Shown: positions 1-10,481 of the stretch, one piece after another
How positions within the stretch are numbered: the first letter of the stretch is position 1
Layout of the letters: every line of letters starts with the position of its first letter
Source: Pseudomonadota bacterium
GTDB taxonomy: Bacteria; Pseudomonadota; Gammaproteobacteria; Acidiferrobacterales; Acidiferrobacteraceae
Assembly: GCA_021784755.1 (NCBI GenBank)
Contig: JAJYHM010000049.1
Span: forward strand, 23,685 to 87,684
Reading direction: 5' to 3'
DNA length: 64,000 bases
Notes under the pieces: model-generated
The model's database searches: none
The model's input: the letters and a program-made list of their open reading frames with translations, nothing else
Told to the model about the DNA's origin: nothing
Translations under genes and position numbers: made by a program

Positions 1-1064
1 CCTCGCACAACCCCTACGAGGACAACGGCATCAAGTTTTTTTCGTCGCTCGGCACCAAGTTGCCCGATGAAGTGGAATGCGCGATAGAGGCCATGATGCG
101 CAAGCCCATGCGTACGGTGCCGTCGGCTGAACTGGGAAAGGTCCGCCGTTTTCCGGATGCGGCCGGCCGCTATATCGAGTTTTGCAAGAGCACTTTCCCT
201 TATCGTCTTGGGCTCGAGAGCCTGAAGATTGTGGTCGACTGCGCCCACGGGGCAGCCTATCAGATCGCCCCTCATGTCTTCGGTGAGTTGGGGGCGGAGG
301 TCGTGGCGATCGGCAATGCGCCGGATGGGTTCAATATCAACCGCGCCTGCGGATCGACCTGTCCGGAGACCTTGCGGCAAGCGGTCCTGGCGGCGGGTGC
401 CGACCTCGGTATCGCTTTGGATGGCGACGGCGATCGCGTGGTCATGGTCGATCGGCACGGCTGCACGATCGATGGCGACCGCATCCTCTATATCATCGCC
501 GCACACAGGAAGCGCTCGGGCGTCCCGGTGCCGGGCGTGGCCGGTACCCTCATGAGCAACGTGGGTCTCGAGCAAGCCCTGAAGCGCTTGGAGATCCCAT
601 TCGGGCGCACCGCAGTGGGCGACCGCTATGTGATGGCGCTCTTGGCGGAGCAGGGCTGGGATTTGGGTGGCGAGGCCTCAGGACACGTGATTTGTCTGGA
701 TAAGAGCACGACGGGCGATGGCGTGATTGCCGCCTTGCAGGTGCTTGCCGCCATGCGCGAGTCCGAACGCAGTCTCGCGGAGCTCGCCGAAGGGATGTCC
801 GTCTACCCGCAGGCGCTCGTGAATGTCACTTTGAATCGCGGGGTGTCGGCGCGCGAGGTAGTACGGGCCCCTGAGGTGGTTGCCGTCCTCCATGAGGTCG
901 AGCGTCGTCTGGGGAACGCCGGTCGGGTGGTCTTACGACCGTCCGGGACCGAGCCCGTCGTGCGCGTCATGGTTGAGGCGGCTGAAGCCCAGATGGTGGC
1001 CGACCTCACCGAACAACTGGCCGCGGCCGTCACCAAAGCGGCCGCCGGGGCTGCCGTAGCCTGA
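1..1064 (+). CDS. glmM: Phosphoglucosamine mutase, 3' part (5' end outside window)
   Basis: This enzyme converts glucosamine-6-phosphate to glucosamine-1-phosphate for UDP-GlcNAc, hence peptidoglycan and LPS. The open frame enters at base 3 inside the catalytic phosphoserine motif (S-H-N-P-Y-E-D-N-G), so roughly the first 100 residues are missing and about 353 are present. The metal-binding D-G-D-G-D-R is near 420-437, the sugar-binding G-G-E-A-S-G-H follows, and the phosphate-binding R-P-S-G-T-E-P is near the C-terminus. It heads a glmM-tpiA-secG run, an arrangement common in proteobacteria. The ATG at base 60 is internal, not the start. Confidence 0.97.
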   Translation, partial: SHNPYEDNGIKFFSSLGTKLPDEVECAIEAMMRKPMRTVPSAELGKVRRFPDAAGRYIEFCKSTFPYRLGLESLKIVVDCAHGAAYQIAPHVFGELGAEVVAIGNAPDGFNINRACGSTCPETLRQAVLAAGADLGIALDGDGDRVVMVDRHGCTIDGDRILYIIAAHRKRSGVPVPGVAGTLMSNVGLEQALKRLEIPFGRTAVGDRYVMALLAEQGWDLGGEASGHVICLDKSTTGDGVIAALQVLAAMRESERSLAELAEGMSVYPQALVNVTLNRGVSAREVVRAPEVVAVLHEVERRLGNAGRVVLRPSGTEPVVRVMVEAAEAQMVADLTEQLAAAVTKAAAGAAVA

Positions 1065-1183
1065 TATGCGAATAGCGCGCATGGCCTGAAACGAGGGCCG
1101 GATTTTTCCGGGTTCGAAAATTGCTTTCCACCGGGCTTGCCGGTAACATCTGCGCGCGTTTCAGAAGAATATGTGGGGGGGGC

Positions 1184-1945
1184 GTGCGGCAGCCGTTGGT
1201 GATGGGTAACTGGAAGATGAACGGCCGTCGCTCCATGGTCGAGGGTTTGCTGAAGGCCATCATGGCCGACATCGGTGATCTGTTCGGTGTCGAGGTCGTG
1301 GTATGCCCCCCTTATCCGTACCTCGGCTTGGTCATGGATAGGCTCGCCGCAAACAGCACCGTTGTCTGCGGGGCGCAAGATGTGAGCGCCTATACGGACG
1401 GGGCCTACACGGGCGATGTATCGGCTGAGATGGCGCGCGATGTGGGCTGTCGATTTGCTATCATAGGTCACTCGGAGCGTCGCACCTTATTTCGGGAGAC
1501 CGATGCGATTGTGGCGCAGAAATTTGCGCGCTCACTCGCGGCCGATCTGACGCCCGTCCTTTGCGTGGGCGAGACGGCAGCTGAGCGTGACGCGGGACGT
1601 ACGCAGGAAGTGGTTCTTCGGCAGCTTTCCGCAGTATTCAAGGAGTGCGGGAGCAACGCCTTCGACCGCGCCGTGGTCGCCTACGAGCCGGTTTGGGCGA
1701 TCGGTACGGGACGCGCGGCGAGCCCCGCAGAGGCGCAGACAGTTCACCGGTTCATCCGGGATGTGGTTGCGCGGCAGAGCGCAGAGGCGGCAGGGCGCTT
1801 GCGCATATTGTATGGCGGCAGCGTCAAGGCGCAGAACGCGCGTGATCTGTTTGAGCAGGACGACATAGATGGCGGCCTGATAGGGGGCGCGTCACTCGCG
1901 GGCGCCGACTTCGTCGGTATTTGCCGCGCGGCATGCATCGGGTAA
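1184..1945 (+). CDS. tpiA: Triosephosphate isomerase
   Basis: This cytoplasmic enzyme interconverts dihydroxyacetone phosphate and glyceraldehyde-3-phosphate in glycolysis, gluconeogenesis and the Calvin cycle. I place the start at GTG 1184, giving [13 protein letters not shown] and 253 residues, which matches the family N-terminus. The upstream in-frame extension to 1121 has no family similarity. The catalytic Lys lies in G-N-W-K, the electrophilic His in I-G-H-S-E-R-R, and the base Glu in [11 protein letters not shown] with loop 6; the phosphate-binding Y-G-G-S-V is near the end. It ends 10 bp before secG. Confidence 0.96.
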   Translation: MRQPLVMGNWKMNGRRSMVEGLLKAIMADIGDLFGVEVVVCPPYPYLGLVMDRLAANSTVVCGAQDVSAYTDGAYTGDVSAEMARDVGCRFAIIGHSERRTLFRETDAIVAQKFARSLAADLTPVLCVGETAAERDAGRTQEVVLRQLSAVFKECGSNAFDRAVVAYEPVWAIGTGRAASPAEAQTVHRFIRDVVARQSAEAAGRLRILYGGSVKAQNARDLFEQDDIDGGLIGGASLAGADFVGICRAACIG

Positions 1946-1955
1946 GAAGGGCGTC

Positions 1956-2330
1956 ATGACGGTTTTTTTGGTGATCTTACAGATTTTAGTTGCGCTCACG
2001 CTGATCGGGGTCGTGCTTTTGCAGCACGGCAAGGGGGCCGATATGGGCGCTTCTTTCGGCGGCGGATCGTCGCAGACCTTGTTCGGGGCGCGTGGTTCGG
2101 CGACTTTTCTGAGCCGCGTGACTGCCGTGCTCGCAACCTTATTTTTTATAACGAGTTTAGGGCTCGCCTATCTTTCGGCACACCCGCGTTCTTTGCAGAG
2201 TGTGACCGAGATCGTGCGGCCCGCGGCCCCGGCCGCGCCGGTACCGCAAACGCAGCCCGCGGCCCCGGCCGCGCCGGTACCGCAATCCCCGTCCACTGTC
2301 CCCGGCATACCGGACCACAAGGTCCCTTAG
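1956..2330 (+). CDS. secG: Protein-export membrane protein SecG
   Basis: This small subunit of the SecYEG translocon supports SecA-driven export. The protein is 124 residues. A first membrane segment runs from about residue 3 to 22, followed by the family loop ([17 protein letters not shown]) and a second hydrophobic segment around 50-70. After about residue 80 the tail is rich in Pro, Ala and Gln and carries an in-frame 12-residue duplication. A variable hydrophilic tail is normal for SecG. It follows tpiA directly and precedes a tRNA-Leu gene, as in Escherichia coli. Confidence 0.95.
   Translation: MTVFLVILQILVALTLIGVVLLQHGKGADMGASFGGGSSQTLFGARGSATFLSRVTAVLATLFFITSLGLAYLSAHPRSLQSVTEIVRPAAPAAPVPQTQPAAPAAPVPQSPSTVPGIPDHKVP
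2219..2285. repeat. In-frame 36-bp-period duplication in secG tail
   Basis: Two identical 31-bp copies (2219-2249 and 2255-2285) lie 36 bp apart and encode the Pro/Ala-rich repeat of the SecG tail. The period is a multiple of three, so the frame is kept. Confidence 0.9.
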
Positions 2331-2369
2331 TGCGAGGTCTAGGGTTAAGGACGGGATAGAGTCGAGTTC

Positions 2370-2454
2370 GCCGAAGTGGTGGAATTGGTAGACACGCCGT
2401 CTTGAGGGGGCGGTGGCGCAAGCTGTGCGGGTTCGAGTCCCGCCTTCGGCACCA
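2370..2454 (+). tRNA. tRNA-Leu (GAG)
   Basis: This is an 85-nt class II tRNA with encoded CCA at 2452-2454. The 7-bp acceptor stem pairs G-C-C-G-A-A-G with C-T-T-C-G-G-C, the T-loop reads T-T-C-G-A-G-T, and a long variable arm marks it as leucine. The anticodon is G-A-G at 2404-2406, preceded by U33. It sits just downstream of secG, the position of leuU in Escherichia coli, and is probably read through from the secG transcript because no separate promoter is obvious. Confidence 0.97.
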
Positions 2455-2530
2455 GATTTTCCTCCAGCCCGCCTCTCTCGAGGATGGCTAACCGCTTGAA
2501 ATAGAATAAAACTATAGGGCGCGCCCTGGC

Positions 2531-2560
2531 TTGACTTGCGCGCGCAGGGGTGTCTAGACT
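2531..2560 (+). promoter_or_regulatory. Candidate sigma70 promoter of the nuo operon
   Basis: TTGACT at 2531-2536 and TAGACT at 2555-2560 are 18 bp apart, about 50 bp upstream of the nuoA start. No other good pair lies between the tRNA and nuoA. Confidence 0.55.
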
Positions 2561-2612
2561 AACCAACCCGGCGGCTTTCAGCCATGCCCGAGGTCCATCT
2601 CGAGGAAAGCGG

Positions 2613-2969
2613 ATGTTACAAAATTATCTGCCTATTCTGATTTTCATAGGCGTAGGCGTCGTCGTCGGCGTCCTACCGATGGTCCTCGGCCGCGTGCTCG
2701 CTCCTCATCACCCGGATGCCGCCAAGCTCTCGCCCTACGAATGCGGCTTCGAGGCGTTCGAGGATTCGCGCATGAAGTTCGATGTGCGTTACTACCTCGT
2801 CGCCATCCTATTTATTGTCTTCGATCTCGAGATCGCGTTTTTGTTCCCGTGGGCCGTGGCCCTAAAGCAGATCGGACGCCCGGGTTTTTTGGCCATGGTT
2901 TTATTCCTGGGAATTCTGGTCGTGGGATTTGTCTATGAGTGGATGAAAGGGGCGCTCGAGTGGGAGTAG
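2613..2969 (+). CDS. nuoA: NADH-quinone oxidoreductase subunit A
   Basis: This is a small membrane subunit of complex I at the junction with the peripheral arm. The protein has 118 residues with three membrane helices; the conserved loop [18 protein letters not shown] lies between helices 1 and 2. I chose ATG 2613 because it follows the GAGGAAAG ribosome site at about 2602 and gives the usual length; the upstream extension to 2550 is not family-like. Its stop overlaps the nuoB start by 10 bases. Confidence 0.96.
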   Translation: MLQNYLPILIFIGVGVVVGVLPMVLGRVLAPHHPDAAKLSPYECGFEAFEDSRMKFDVRYYLVAILFIVFDLEIAFLFPWAVALKQIGRPGFLAMVLFLGILVVGFVYEWMKGALEWE

Positions 2970-3436
2970 AAGGCATTCTCGACAAGGGCTGGGTCGTCAC
3001 ATCCGCGGACAAGGTGATCAATTGGACGCGGACGGGGTCCCTGTGGCCCATGACGTTCGGGCTCGCCTGTTGCGCGGTCGAGATGATGCATGCCGGCGCC
3101 GCGCGTTATGACCTGGATCGTTTCGGTGTGGTGTTTCGGCCGAGCCCGCGGCAGTCGGATGTGATGATCGTCGCGGGCACCTTGGTCAACAAAATGGCCC
3201 CGGCCCTGCGTAAGGTTTATGACCAGATGGCGGAGCCGCGTTGGGTCATTTCCATGGGATCGTGTGCCAATGGAGGTGGGTACTATCACTACTCATACGC
3301 TGTGGTGCGCGGCTGCGACCGGATTGTGCCGGTGGATGTCTATGTACCCGGGTGTCCACCCACAGCAGAAGCCCTCCTCTATGGGATCATCCAGCTTCAA
3401 AACAAAATTCGGCGCACGAACACGATCGCGCGTTGA
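2960..3436 (+). CDS. nuoB: NADH-quinone oxidoreductase subunit B
   Basis: This peripheral-arm subunit carries terminal cluster N2, which passes electrons to quinone. It has 158 residues. GTG 2960 gives [10 protein letters not shown], the standard N-terminus of this subfamily; the longer frame from 2939 is unlikely. N2 ligands are visible in [19 protein letters not shown] and V-P-G-C-P-P. The start lies inside the end of nuoA, which suggests translational coupling. Confidence 0.96.
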   Translation: MGVEGILDKGWVVTSADKVINWTRTGSLWPMTFGLACCAVEMMHAGAARYDLDRFGVVFRPSPRQSDVMIVAGTLVNKMAPALRKVYDQMAEPRWVISMGSCANGGGYYHYSYAVVRGCDRIVPVDVYVPGCPPTAEALLYGIIQLQNKIRRTNTIAR

Positions 3437-3461
3437 ACCCGACATAGGGCTCCCTTAAGTC

Positions 3462-4058
3462 ATGACCACGCAAGAGGCCTTCCTCGACTATGCCCGAAAA
3501 ACCTTCGGGGACGCGCTTGCCTCCGTCACGGTGGAGCACGGCGAGGTAACGTTTGTAGTGCCGCGCGAGAGATGGCTTGCGACCTGCCAAACTTTGCGCG
3601 ATGAGCCCGCATTTCACTTCGAGCAGCTTATCGATCTTTGCGGCGTGGATTATCTGACTTATGGGGAAAGAGAACGACGCGAGCCGCGGTTCGCGGTCGT
3701 GGCGCATCTGCTGTCTCTCGCCCACAACCGGCGCCTGAGGGTTCGTGCGTTCCTCGACGACGAGCAGCCGGCGATCGCCTCCTTGACGGGGGTCTGGAAC
3801 TCAGTCGATTGGTATGAGCGCGAGGCCTTCGATCTGTTTGGTTTTATCTTCGAAGGGCATAAGGACTTGCGGCGCTTGTTAACGGACTACGGGTTTGTAG
3901 GTCACCCGTTCCGAAAGGATTTTCCGATCTCGGGGCGCGTGGAGGTGCGCTATGACCCCGATAAACGGCGCGTGGTGTACGAGCCTGTCAGCATAGAACC
4001 GCGCGTGCTGGTCCCGCGCGTGATCCGAGAGGAGGGCTACGGTGGCAGAGATTCGTAA
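3462..4058 (+). CDS. nuoC: NADH-quinone oxidoreductase subunit C
   Basis: This is the 30-kDa-type peripheral subunit of complex I, 198 residues. The family signature [15 protein letters not shown] is around residues 110-125, followed by [17 protein letters not shown]. It is separate from nuoD rather than fused as in Escherichia coli, and its last 17 bases overlap the nuoD start. Confidence 0.96.
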   Translation: MTTQEAFLDYARKTFGDALASVTVEHGEVTFVVPRERWLATCQTLRDEPAFHFEQLIDLCGVDYLTYGERERREPRFAVVAHLLSLAHNRRLRVRAFLDDEQPAIASLTGVWNSVDWYEREAFDLFGFIFEGHKDLRRLLTDYGFVGHPFRKDFPISGRVEVRYDPDKRRVVYEPVSIEPRVLVPRVIREEGYGGRDS

Positions 4059-5295
4059 TTACACGATGAACTTCGGACCGCAGCATCCTTCGGCCCACGG
4101 CGTGCTCCGACTCGTCTTGGAACTCGACGGCGAGGTCGTGGAGCGCGCGGATCCGCATATCGGACTTCTGCATCGCGCGACCGAGAAGCTCGCCGAAACC
4201 AAGCCCTACAACCAGTCCATTCCCTACATGGACCGACTTGATTACGTCTCCATGATGGCCAATGAGCACGCCTACGTCATGGCCCTGGAGAAGCTCCTGA
4301 AGGTCGAGGTGCCGATCCGCGCACAGTACATCCGCGTGATGTTCGACGAACTGACGCGCATCTTGAACCACCTGCTGTGGCTTGGGGCGCACGCGCTTGA
4401 TATCGGCGCGATGACGGTGTTTCTGTATGCCTTCCGGGAGCGCGAGGATCTGATGGACGCCTACGAGGCGGTGTCCGGGGCGCGCATGCATGCCACTTAT
4501 TATCGGGTGGGCGGGGTCTACCGGGACCTGCCGGACAGCATGCCTCGCTACAGCGTGTCGCGTTGGCACGACGAGAAGGACGTGGCGCGTATGAATGCCA
4601 ATCGAGAGGGCACCCTCCTCGATTTTCTTGGCGATTTTTGCCGGCGCTTCCCGGGCTATGTAGACGACTATGAGACCTTGCTCACCGATAACCGGATCTG
4701 GAAGCAAAGGACTGTGGGTATAGGCGTCGTGAGCCCGGAGCGCGCCCTGCAGCTCGGCTTTACGGGTCCCATGCTGAGGGGATCCGGTGTCGAGTGGGAT
4801 CTTCGCAAGAAGCAGCCCTACGAGGTATACGACAAGCTGGATTTCGATATACCGGTCGGGGTCCAGGGCGATTGTTATGATCGTTATCTCGTGCGCGTCG
4901 AGGAGATGCGCCAGTCCAACCGGATCGTGACCCAATGTATCGATTGGCTGCGCAAGAATCCGGGCCCCGTGATCGTGAGTGACCATAAGGTCGTGCCGCC
5001 CTCGCGCGAGGAAATGAAGGCCGACATGGAGGCCTTGATCCATCACTTCAAGCTGTTTACGGAAGGTTACTCGGTGCCGGCGGGCGAGGCCTATGCGGCG
5101 GTCGAGCATCCCAAGGGCGAGTTCGGCATCTACCTTGTGTCGGACGGCGCCAATAAGCCGTTCCGCGTGAAGATCAGAGCGCCGGGTTTCGCGCATCTGG
5201 CGGCCTTGGACGAAATGACCCGCGGCCATATGATCGCCGACGTCGTAGCCATCATCGGCACCCAGGACATCGTTTTCGGCGAAGTTGACAGGTGA
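4042..5295 (+). CDS. nuoD: NADH-quinone oxidoreductase subunit D
   Basis: This 49-kDa-type subunit, related to the large subunit of NiFe hydrogenases, forms the quinone pocket with NuoB. The protein has 417 residues from a GTG start at 4042, beginning [20 protein letters not shown]. The pocket motif G-P-Q-H-P-S-A-H-G and the helix G-L-L-H-R-A-T-E-K are both present. The start lies inside the end of nuoC. Confidence 0.97.
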   Translation: MAEIRNYTMNFGPQHPSAHGVLRLVLELDGEVVERADPHIGLLHRATEKLAETKPYNQSIPYMDRLDYVSMMANEHAYVMALEKLLKVEVPIRAQYIRVMFDELTRILNHLLWLGAHALDIGAMTVFLYAFREREDLMDAYEAVSGARMHATYYRVGGVYRDLPDSMPRYSVSRWHDEKDVARMNANREGTLLDFLGDFCRRFPGYVDDYETLLTDNRIWKQRTVGIGVVSPERALQLGFTGPMLRGSGVEWDLRKKQPYEVYDKLDFDIPVGVQGDCYDRYLVRVEEMRQSNRIVTQCIDWLRKNPGPVIVSDHKVVPPSREEMKADMEALIHHFKLFTEGYSVPAGEAYAAVEHPKGEFGIYLVSDGANKPFRVKIRAPGFAHLAALDEMTRGHMIADVVAIIGTQDIVFGEVDR

Positions 5296-5299
5296 GCGC

Positions 5300-5770
5300 A
5301 TGTTGACGAAGGAATCGCTCGAACAGATCGACCGGGAGATCGCCAAATACCCACCGGAGCATAAGCAGTCAGCGGTGATGGCGGCTCTGCATATCGCCCA
5401 GGAGGAGCACGGGTGGTTGAGTGTGTCGCTCATGGACTATATCGCCGAATTGCTCGGGATGCGGCCCATCCAGGTCTACGAGGTGGCGAGCTTCTACACC
5501 ATGTATGATCTGGAGCCGGTGGGGCGGCATAAGGTCAGCGTGTGTACGAACATTTCCTGTCTCCTGCGTGGTAGCGACGATATCGTCGCGCATTTGAAGA
5601 AACGGCTTGGGATCGGGTTCAATGAGACGACGCCGGATGGGCGCTTTACGCTGAAAGAGGTCGAGTGCCTGGCAGCCTGCGGGGGCGCGCCCATGTTTCA
5701 GATCGGCAAGACCTACTACGAGAATCTGACGCCCAGCCGCATCGATGAGATTCTGGCGGGCTTGGAGTAA
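5300..5770 (+). CDS. nuoE: NADH-quinone oxidoreductase subunit E
   Basis: This 24-kDa-type subunit binds the [2Fe-2S] cluster N1a in the NADH module. The ATG at 5300 follows AGGTGAG and gives 156 residues; a TTG at 5285 would overlap nuoD further and is less likely. Ligands are visible as C-T-N-I-S-C and [10 protein letters not shown] in a thioredoxin-like fold. It ends 2 bp before nuoF. Confidence 0.95.
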   Translation: MLTKESLEQIDREIAKYPPEHKQSAVMAALHIAQEEHGWLSVSLMDYIAELLGMRPIQVYEVASFYTMYDLEPVGRHKVSVCTNISCLLRGSDDIVAHLKKRLGIGFNETTPDGRFTLKEVECLAACGGAPMFQIGKTYYENLTPSRIDEILAGLE

Positions 5771-5772
5771 GC

Positions 5773-7050
5773 ATGGCGAACGAGGTCTGTTTTCGGAACT
5801 TGCATCGCGATCGTCCGTGGACGCTTGGCGTTTACGAAAGCGATGGCGGCTATCAGGCATGGCGACGCATCCTGAGTGAAAGGACGCCGCCGGACGAGAT
5901 CGTGAACGAGATCAAGAAGTCGGTGCTGCGCGGTCGTGGCGGCGCAGGCTTTCCGACCGGCCTCAAGTGGAGCTTTATGCCGCGTAACGCGCCCGGCCAA
6001 AAATACATCGTCTGCAATTCCGACGAGGGCGAGCCCGGAACCTTCAAGGACCGCGACATCTTGCGCTTCAACCCCCATGCCTTGATCGAAGGTATGGCGA
6101 TAGCGGGCTACACCATAGGCGCGACCATGGGTTACAACTACGTTCGTGGCGAATTCTACGAACCGATCGCGCGGTTCGAGGAGGCGCTCGTCGAGGCCCG
6201 CGCCGCGGGATATCTCGGCAAGAACATCTTGGGCTCGGGCATCGATTTCGATCTGCATGTCCATAGAGGGGGCGGGGCCTATATCTGTGGCGAGGAGACC
6301 GCGCTTTTGGAGTCACTCGAGGGCAAGAAAGGCCAGCCGCGCTTCAAGCCGCCATTCCCTGCGAGTTACGGCCTCTACGGGCGCCCGACGACGATCAATA
6401 ATACCGAGACCCTGGCCTCAATCCCGGCCATCGTGCGCCACGGTGGCCAATGGTTCCTGGAGATCGGCAAGCCCAATAACGGCGGGCCGAAGATTTTTTC
6501 CGTATCGGGACACGTGAACCAGCCCGGGAACTACGAGGTACCCTTGGGGACGCCTTTCGCCAAGCTGCTCGAAATGGCGGGTGGCGTGTGGCGGGGCCGT
6601 AAGCTGAAGGCTGTGATCCCGGGCGGCTCCTCGGTACCGGTCGTGCGCGGCGAAATCATGATGGATCTGACCATGGACTACGATGCGCTGTCCAAGGCGG
6701 GCAGCATGTTGGGTGCGGGTTCGGTGATTGTCATGGATGACACGACCTGCATGGTGCGCGCCCTCGAACGCATCTCGCATTTCTATTACGAAGAGTCGTG
6801 CGGTCAATGTACGCCCTGTCGCGAAGGCACGGGGTGGCTTGCGCGGGTGCTGCACCGCATAGAGCATGGCGAGGGGCGGATGCAAGACTTGGATCTCTTG
6901 ACGGATATGGCAAGGAAGATGGAGGGGCGAACCATCTGTGCCTTGGGAGATGCGGCGGCGCTGCCGGTCATAAGTTTCATCAAGAACTTCCGGGAAGAGT
7001 TCGAGGCCCATATTGACCGAGGCTGCTGTCCGATGGCGGCGGCCGCGTGA
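5773..7050 (+). CDS. nuoF: NADH-quinone oxidoreductase subunit F
   Basis: This is the NADH- and FMN-binding subunit of complex I, 425 residues. The glycine-rich [20 protein letters not shown] region is near residue 57, and the N3 [4Fe-4S] motif [15 protein letters not shown] is near residue 340, with a later Cys in R-T-I-C-A-L-G-D. It lies in the E-F-G order of the NADH dehydrogenase module. Confidence 0.97.
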   Translation: MANEVCFRNLHRDRPWTLGVYESDGGYQAWRRILSERTPPDEIVNEIKKSVLRGRGGAGFPTGLKWSFMPRNAPGQKYIVCNSDEGEPGTFKDRDILRFNPHALIEGMAIAGYTIGATMGYNYVRGEFYEPIARFEEALVEARAAGYLGKNILGSGIDFDLHVHRGGGAYICGEETALLESLEGKKGQPRFKPPFPASYGLYGRPTTINNTETLASIPAIVRHGGQWFLEIGKPNNGGPKIFSVSGHVNQPGNYEVPLGTPFAKLLEMAGGVWRGRKLKAVIPGGSSVPVVRGEIMMDLTMDYDALSKAGSMLGAGSVIVMDDTTCMVRALERISHFYYEESCGQCTPCREGTGWLARVLHRIEHGEGRMQDLDLLTDMARKMEGRTICALGDAAALPVISFIKNFREEFEAHIDRGCCPMAAAA

Positions 7051-7067
7051 AGGGCGGGGAGGCGACG

Positions 7068-9419
7068 ATGCTGCATATCGAGATCGATGGCAAAGAGCTC
7101 GCGGTGGAAGAAGGCGCCATGGTGATCGAGGCCGCTGAGGCGGCTGGGATCTATATCCCGCGGTTTTGCTATCACAAGCACCTATCTGTTGCCGCCAATT
7201 GCCGCATGTGTCTCGTGGATGTGGAGCGCGTCGCAAAACCGGTGCCGGCCTGCGCCACGCCCGTGACCGAAGGCATGAAGGTCTCGACGCGCTCGGAGAA
7301 GACCCGGACGGCACAGAAGGGCGTGATGGAGTTCCTGCTCATAAACCACCCGCTCGATTGCCCGATTTGCGATCAGGGTGGGGAATGCGACCTGCAGGAT
7401 CTGGCGGTGGGTTATGGGCGCGATGTTTCGCGCTTCACCGAGGCCAAGCGCATCGTCAAGGATCAAGACATAGGGCCCTTGATATCGACCGAAATGACGC
7501 GCTGCATCCATTGCACGCGCTGCGTGCGTTTCGGTCAGGAGATCGGCGGCATTATGGAGTTGGGCGCGACCGGCCGCGGCGAGCACATGCGCATCGGCAC
7601 CTACGTCGAGGCCACTGTCGACTCGGAACTTTCCGGCAATATGATCGATCTCTGCCCGGTAGGGGCCTTGACCTCGAAGCCGTTTCGTTACACGGCCCGC
7701 TCCTGGGAGCTGATGGCCAAGCCCTCGGTGAGTCCGCACGATTGCGTAGGTGCCAATATTCTGATCGAGACGCGTCGCAACAAGGTGATGCGTGTGCTGC
7801 CACGCGAGAACGCGGCGGTGAACGAGACCTGGATCTCGGACCGCGACCGTTTCAGCTACACGGCGCTGGACGCCGAGACGCGGCTTTCGGTCCCGCTCGT
7901 TAGGGATGGTGAGAGCTGGCACGAGGTTGATTGGGATGTGGCGCTCGAGACGGCCGCTCAGGGGTTGCGGGACGTGATAGCCCAGGACGGCCCGGGGGCG
8001 CTTGCGGGTCTTGCATCCGCGCAGGCGACCGTCGAGGAAGGCTTTCTTCTGCAACGTCTTGTGCGCGGCCTTGGGTCCGACAATGTCGATCATAGGTTGC
8101 GGGAGGGGGATTTTCGCGACGATGCGGGCGCCCCAGCCTACCCCACGCTTGGTGTTGAGATCGCCGAACTCGAGCGTCTTGACGCTGTGATTCTCATTGG
8201 CAGCAATATCCGCAAGGAACAGCCCCTGCTTGCCCATAGGCTGCGCAAGGCTTTCCTCGACGGCGCCAAGATCGCGGCCATCAATCCCATGGATTTTGCT
8301 TTCACCTTCGATCTGGCGGACAAGACCGTAGTGGCCCCGAGCAAGCTCCCTGAAGCGGTAGGAAGATTGCTTGTTGCGGTGGCGGCTTGTACCGGGACTG
8401 CTTTGCCACCCGAGGTGGCGGCGTGGACGAAGGGTCTGTCCGCCGGTGAGGTCGAGACCCGAACGGCCGCGTGGCTGTGCGTGGCCGAACGCCCGGCGAT
8501 CCTGCTGGGGGCGCTTGCCGACTCCCATCCGCAAGCGGCCGTGCTGCGGTCACTCGCCGCGGTCTTGGGCGAGATCGCAGGGGCTACAGTGGGCCGTATG
8601 CCACCCGGCAATTCCGCGGGCCTGTGGCTTGCGGGAGTGGTCCCGCATCGCGAGGCGCTGGGCGGCGCGCGCAAGAGTGGCGGACGGCCGGTGCAGGCGA
8701 TGTGGGATGGCAGTCAGAAGGGCTTCCTGCTGGTTGATGCCGAGCCCGTGATCGATAGCGTGGATGGTGGCCGCGCGCGCGCGGCCTTGCGTGAGGCCCG
8801 ATTCGTGGTGGCCTTGTCGGCGTTTCGTTCCGAGGCGCTGGATTACGCGCAGGTCATCCTGCCCATGGCGCCGTTTACCGAGACCGATGGATCCTGCGTG
8901 AACGGCGAGGGGCGTTGGCAGACGTTTGAGGCAGCCGTGACGCCGCGCGGCGAGGCCCGTCCGGCCTGGAAAATCCTGCGGGTACTGGCCGAGAAGTGCG
9001 GGGTATCGGGGCTTGTCTACGATTCCACCGCAGCCATTCGCGAGGCGATCGGCGATCTGTCGGCGGTCTCTCTCTGCCACCAACCCATGACGCTTGCCGG
9101 CCGCGAGTCGCCGGAGGCGGGCCTGGAACGCATCGCTGAGGTAGGCTTGTATGACTCGGACAGTCTCGTACGCCGTTCCGAAGTCCTGCACCAGACAGCC
9201 GACCGGGGGCAGCCGGTTCTGCGCCTGAACGAGGGACAGGCCTTGCGGCTCGAGCTTTCCGCGGGCAATACGGTACGGGTGGTGATGGGGGATGCAGACG
9301 CGGTCCTCGAGGTTGCCATCGATAACCGAGTCCCGGATGGGGCCGCCTACGTTGCGGCCGCCATAGAGGAGACTGCGCGCTTGCCGTGGTCCGGGACCCT
9401 GAGCGTGAGGCGGATCTGA
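7068..9419 (+). CDS. nuoG: NADH-quinone oxidoreductase subunit G
   Basis: This 75-kDa-type subunit carries the electron wire from FMN toward N2. ATG 7068 follows GGGGAGG and gives 783 residues; a GTG at 7047 overlapping nuoF is possible but less likely. The N-terminal [2Fe-2S] ferredoxin domain (C-Y-H-K-H then C-R-M-C), the His-Cys [4Fe-4S] site (H-P-L-D-C-P-I-C-D-Q-G-G-E-C) and a second [4Fe-4S] site (C-I-H-C-T-R-C, later C-P-V-G-A-L) are visible. The C-terminal two-thirds is molybdopterin-oxidoreductase-like and appears to lack the extra N7 motif. Confidence 0.96.
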   Translation: MLHIEIDGKELAVEEGAMVIEAAEAAGIYIPRFCYHKHLSVAANCRMCLVDVERVAKPVPACATPVTEGMKVSTRSEKTRTAQKGVMEFLLINHPLDCPICDQGGECDLQDLAVGYGRDVSRFTEAKRIVKDQDIGPLISTEMTRCIHCTRCVRFGQEIGGIMELGATGRGEHMRIGTYVEATVDSELSGNMIDLCPVGALTSKPFRYTARSWELMAKPSVSPHDCVGANILIETRRNKVMRVLPRENAAVNETWISDRDRFSYTALDAETRLSVPLVRDGESWHEVDWDVALETAAQGLRDVIAQDGPGALAGLASAQATVEEGFLLQRLVRGLGSDNVDHRLREGDFRDDAGAPAYPTLGVEIAELERLDAVILIGSNIRKEQPLLAHRLRKAFLDGAKIAAINPMDFAFTFDLADKTVVAPSKLPEAVGRLLVAVAACTGTALPPEVAAWTKGLSAGEVETRTAAWLCVAERPAILLGALADSHPQAAVLRSLAAVLGEIAGATVGRMPPGNSAGLWLAGVVPHREALGGARKSGGRPVQAMWDGSQKGFLLVDAEPVIDSVDGGRARAALREARFVVALSAFRSEALDYAQVILPMAPFTETDGSCVNGEGRWQTFEAAVTPRGEARPAWKILRVLAEKCGVSGLVYDSTAAIREAIGDLSAVSLCHQPMTLAGRESPEAGLERIAEVGLYDSDSLVRRSEVLHQTADRGQPVLRLNEGQALRLELSAGNTVRVVMGDADAVLEVAIDNRVPDGAAYVAAAIEETARLPWSGTLSVRRI

Positions 9420-9422
9420 CGC

Positions 9423-10469
9423 ATGGGCGAGTTAACGGCGCTATGGGGCACCCTGCCGGTCTGGTCGCAGCTTTTGCTGTGGGACTTGATCAAGATCGTG
9501 GCGATCGTGGTCCCGCTCATGTTGAGTGTGGCGTATCTAACCTTCGCCGAGCGCAAGGTCATAGGGTACATGCAGGTGCGCATCGGCCCGAACCGGGTGG
9601 GTCCGCGGGGGTGGCTGCAGCCTATCGCCGACGGCGTGAAGCTTCTCCTGAAGGAGATTATCGTCCCGTCCGGGGCCAACAAGGCTTTATTCGTCGCGGC
9701 GCCGGTTTTGGCGCTTCTGCCGGCGCTCGTGGCCTGGGCGGTCGTGCCATTCACCAACACCTTGGTGCTTGCCAACGTCAACGCGGGCCTTTTGTTCGTG
9801 CTCGCGGCGACCTCTATGGGGGTCTATGGGGTGGTTATCGCCGGCTGGGCCTCGAACTCCAAGTACGCCTTCCTAGGTAGCCTGCGCTCGGCGGCCCAGA
9901 TCGTCGCGTATGAGATCGCCATGGGGTTTGCTCTTGTGGGCGTGCTCATGGCGGCCGGCACCCTGAACCTTCGCCAGATCGCGCTCGACCAGGCCGGCGG
10001 GTTCTGGCATTGGCTTTTCCTACCCCTCTTCCCGTTGTTTCTCGTCTATTTCATCGCCGGTGTAGCGGAAACCAATCGCGCGCCCTTCGATGTCGCCGAG
10101 GGTGAGTCGGAGATCGTGGCCGGATTCCATGTCGAATACTCAGGCATGACGTTCGCGCTCTTTTTCCTGGCCGAATATGCGAATATGATCCTTCTTTCGG
10201 CCCTGACGGCGATTTTGTTCCTGGGCGGCTGGTTACCTCCTTTTGATTTCGCTCCCTTCACCTGGGTGCCGCCTCTCGGATGGTTTTTGCTCAAGGTCTC
10301 GGTGATTCTGTTTCTGTACCTGTGGCTGCGTGCGACTTTTCCGCGCTATCGCTACGACCAGATCATGCGGCTTGGTTGGAAGGTGCTGATCCCGGTGACC
10401 CTGGTCTGGATCGGGGTCATGGGCTTTGTGATTTTTTTTACGCCGTGGGCTTTCTTGTTTTACCGTTAG
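9423..10469 (+). CDS. nuoH: NADH-quinone oxidoreductase subunit H
   Basis: This membrane subunit links the quinone chamber to the proton-pumping arm. The protein has 348 residues with about eight helices. The signature [20 protein letters not shown] is near residues 40-60, and the acidic loop [15 protein letters not shown] near residue 215 is the proposed link between quinone chemistry and proton movement. Spacing from nuoG is 3 bp. Confidence 0.97.
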   Translation: MGELTALWGTLPVWSQLLLWDLIKIVAIVVPLMLSVAYLTFAERKVIGYMQVRIGPNRVGPRGWLQPIADGVKLLLKEIIVPSGANKALFVAAPVLALLPALVAWAVVPFTNTLVLANVNAGLLFVLAATSMGVYGVVIAGWASNSKYAFLGSLRSAAQIVAYEIAMGFALVGVLMAAGTLNLRQIALDQAGGFWHWLFLPLFPLFLVYFIAGVAETNRAPFDVAEGESEIVAGFHVEYSGMTFALFFLAEYANMILLSALTAILFLGGWLPPFDFAPFTWVPPLGWFLLKVSVILFLYLWLRATFPRYRYDQIMRLGWKVLIPVTLVWIGVMGFVIFFTPWAFLFYR

Positions 10470-10481
10470 CGGGGGTTCCTC

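Noticed and set aside
1121..1183. Upstream start for tpiA
   Set aside because: The extra residues have no counterpart in the family; GTG 1184 gives the expected N-terminus.
3988..5433. 481-codon minus-strand open frame
   Set aside because: It is a shadow of nuoD; the composition is His/Arg-rich and no family is seen, while nuoD on the other strand is certain.
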